Below, one piece after another: positions 62,581 to 64,000 of a stretch of DNA of 64,000 nucleotides. Source of the DNA: Alkalispirochaeta americana (GTDB lineage: Bacteria > Spirochaetota > Spirochaetia > DSM-27196 > Alkalispirochaetaceae); NCBI RefSeq assembly GCF_900156105.1, contig NZ_FTMS01000009.1, positions 62,001 through 126,000 on the forward strand, read 5' to 3'. A program made the position numbers and the translations under genes. Numbering within the stretch: position 1 is the stretch's first letter; every line of letters begins with the position of its first letter. The notes below the pieces were generated by a model. The model saw nothing but the letters and a program-made list of their open reading frames with translations. It did no database searches and was not told the DNA's origin.

Positions 62581-63776
62581 TCCTTCTCCTCATCGCTGGA
62601 AAATCCCACGATCCGGAAAGCCCCGTCCCTGACCTTAATGCGGTACAACTGGCGCAATACATCGCCATAGGAATCAAACACAATGGGACCCAGAACCCCC
62701 GGAAACTCCCGACGGGCCAGAAGGGCAGGTTTGATCTCCTCCCGTTTTCGGGTATCCTCCAGAAGGGAAATCAGCACCCGGGCCGCTTCATAGGAGAAGG
62801 TTGCGGCAAAACTGGGCTCCTCGGAAAACCGCTGGCGATAGGCCTCGCGGAACCGGGCTCCTTCCGCGCTTGAAGGGTCCGGCATGTAGCGGTTAAAGAA
62901 GACCATCCCTTCCACAGCATTTCCCCCGTGGGCAATCAACTCCTCGGTCATTGCCCAACTGCTGGAAAGAAGCGGCACCTGCGGAGCCTTAAGACGAACC
63001 TGCTGGGAGATTCGGGCTGCATCGTGTGCGCCCGTTATCAGGAAGATTCCATCGACGCCAGACTCCACAAGGCGTTCCACAACCCCCGAGAAGCGCGTCC
63101 CCGATCCCGAGCGATAGGATTCGACAAGGATTATCTCTCCACCCAGAGTCTCGAAATGATCCCTCACTTTCTGGTAAAAAGGTTCAGCGTAGCCCTCGTT
63201 CGCCTCGTCATAGATCACGGCGGCTCTCCGGAATCCTTCTGCGTCATAACTGTGTTCCGCCAGAGACAGGGCTTCTTTAACGTTCGTCTCCATGACGCGG
63301 AAGAAAAAATCATCCACCCCTGTGAGAGCATCACCACTTACGGTGGGAGAGATCAGAACCAGGCCGCGTTGCCGGGATGGGTCCTGGAGGGCCAGAGCAA
63401 TTTCTGTTGTCATGGGGCCAATCACCGCTACCACGCCCGCATCGGCCAGGGCGTGCATGCGCGCGATCGCCGTTTCGCGATTCTGCTTCGTATCCCTGGC
63501 GAGGACCTCCAGAGACCGTCCCTTGATGCCGCCCCGGGCATTCTGTTCTTCCACAGCCAGGATCACCGCGTTGCGCCCCGCCCTGCCCAGATCGGAGAGG
63601 CTCCCCGTGAGGCTTCCCAAAAACCCGATAGTGATCGTATCCTGCCTGGCGCAACCAGAAAAAAGAGGAGCCAGAGAAACAATGAGGATCAGCAGGAGTA
63701 TCCTGACGAATGACCAGGGACTCCTCCGCCCCTTGCACCAACGGTTCTGCCGGGAATGCTCGAAAAATTGCGCCAT
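62577..63776 (-). CDS. Branched-chain-type periplasmic binding lipoprotein (Peripla_BP_6), sensor partner
   Basis: 399 residues. An N-terminal basic stretch, hydrophobic core and FSGC lipobox (Cys42) predict a lipoprotein. The mature part ITIGFLGSLTGSLSDLGRAGRNAVILAVEEQNARGGIKG, VAVIGPMTTEIALAL and SYEAARVLISLL belongs to the LivK/ANF-receptor-like family. No ABC permease or ATPase gene accompanies it; instead it is translationally coupled to a histidine kinase, so it probably supplies a signal rather than substrate for uptake. A run of eight G lies immediately before its start codon. Confidence 0.87.
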   Translation of the reverse strand: MAQFFEHSRQNRWCKGRRSPWSFVRILLLILIVSLAPLFSGCARQDTITIGFLGSLTGSLSDLGRAGRNAVILAVEEQNARGGIKGRSLEVLARDTKQNRETAIARMHALADAGVVAVIGPMTTEIALALQDPSRQRGLVLISPTVSGDALTGVDDFFFRVMETNVKEALSLAEHSYDAEGFRRAAVIYDEANEGYAEPFYQKVRDHFETLGGEIILVESYRSGSGTRFSGVVERLVESGVDGIFLITGAHDAARISQQVRLKAPQVPLLSSSWAMTEELIAHGGNAVEGMVFFNRYMPDPSSAEGARFREAYRQRFSEEPSFAATFSYEAARVLISLLEDTRKREEIKPALLARREFPGVLGPIVFDSYGDVLRQLYRIKVRDGAFRIVGFSSDEEKE

Positions 63777-63779
63777 TAG

Positions 63780-63787
63780 CCCCCCCC
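63780..63787 (-). repeat. Homopolymer G8 tract between SD and start codon
   Basis: Coding strand reads AAGGAAGGT-G8-CTA-ATG. Eight G separate a GGAAGG SD from the ATG of the binding lipoprotein gene. Gain or loss of a base would alter SD spacing; the G-run may also serve as part of the SD itself. Confidence 0.8.
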
Positions 63788-63850
63788 ACCTTCCTTAATG
63801 GTAAGACTCCGGGGAAGACAGGTCAATGGATGCGCCTGAGGATCGTGAAG

Positions 63851-64000
63851 TCAGGACATGCGGTGGTGACACCCTGCGGATGCTTTGTTTCGCAAGGCTC
63901 CCTTCACAATAAGAGATGCGCTCACCACGGCGTTTCGAAGTTCCAGAATTCTGCGGTTTACCCGGGCCTGACGATAGAACTTCATGATTCGGTGAGTGTG
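63851..64000 (-). CDS. C-terminus of a NadB-like (L-aspartate oxidase/fumarate reductase flavoprotein family) protein
   Basis: The minus strand is open from the right edge to a TGA at 63851-63853, about 49 residues. ILELRNAVVSASLIVKGALRNKASAGCHHR resembles the helical C-terminal domain of L-aspartate oxidase (NadB), where a conserved helical segment ends in SRGxHYR-like sequence. If correct the enzyme makes iminoaspartate for NAD synthesis. The bulk lies outside the window, so this is a partial call. It reads into the G8 leader of the lipoprotein gene 75 bp downstream. Confidence 0.6.
   Translation of the reverse strand, partial: HTHRIMKFYRQARVNRRILELRNAVVSASLIVKGALRNKASAGCHHRMS

Overview
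The window reads as a chromosomal segment from a free-living spirochaete (Spirochaetota) of moderately high GC. Pointers are a class I (archaeal-type) lysyl-tRNA synthetase, a class typical of spirochaetes, several Cache-type chemoreceptors and HisKA_2-type kinases, atypical lipoprotein signal peptides, and a poly-G tract in an outer-membrane protein gene that recalls treponemal phase variation. The genus is not determined. No insertion sequence, prophage, CRISPR array or integrase was seen, so this looks like core chromosome with lineage-specific pieces. Coding density is very high and several convergent genes overlap at their 3' ends.

Layout. 1-4.3 kb: 5' part of a MATE pump, a membrane-anchored alpha/beta hydrolase, an NADH oxidase with a GNAT acetyltransferase, and a small unknown gene. 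4.5-10.3 kb: sulfate ABC transporter operon sbp-cysT-cysW-cysA, read from a near-perfect sigma-54 promoter and divergent from a sigma-54 enhancer-binding protein. 10.3-17.4 kb: sensor kinase, lysS, rlpA, a CAU-anticodon tRNA, an FMN-binding protein, a hydrolase remnant, a DUF2284 protein and a diguanylate cyclase. 17.5-23.8 kb: a minus-strand run gph, phosphohexomutase, DnaQ-like exonuclease and an MlaE/MlaF/MCE lipid transporter. 23.8-30.2 kb: RNA m5C methyltransferase, FetAB-like exporter, UvrD/PcrA helicase, cyclophilin, tRNA-Leu(UAA) and alanine dehydrogenase. 30.2-33.0 kb: an M-box Mg2+ riboswitch with visible terminator and antiterminator ahead of mgtC and mgtE.

33.0-45.6 kb: a beta-barrel outer-membrane protein frameshifted by a G9 tract inside its signal peptide, an MBL hydrolase, an SPL-like radical SAM protein, a 5'-nucleotidase lipoprotein, a MerR/GyrI regulator divergent from a MATE pump across one operator, an iron-type alcohol dehydrogenase, a GNAT enzyme, and a translationally coupled pair: a TrpD-like phosphoribosyltransferase and a fusion of a zinc alcohol dehydrogenase to CobT. 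45.7-64 kb: an SppA protease with an N-terminal outer-membrane-like barrel, a chemoreceptor, serine dehydratase, a YgiQ-type radical SAM protein, a receiver-EAL protein, a BaiN/YhiN flavoprotein, a second chemoreceptor, purE-purK, a sensor kinase coupled to a LivK-like binding lipoprotein, and the C-terminus of a NadB-like protein.

The strongest unusual signals are the TrpD-like/MDR-CobT pair (a possible new lower-ligand route for cobamides), the poly-G switch in the outer-membrane protein, the sigma-54 control of sulfate uptake, the barrel-SppA fusion, and a recurring arrangement in which a -10-like hexamer sits 4-10 nt before an ATG that has no Shine-Dalgarno sequence, suggesting frequent leaderless transcription. 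All function calls come from reading the sequence; no database search was run.
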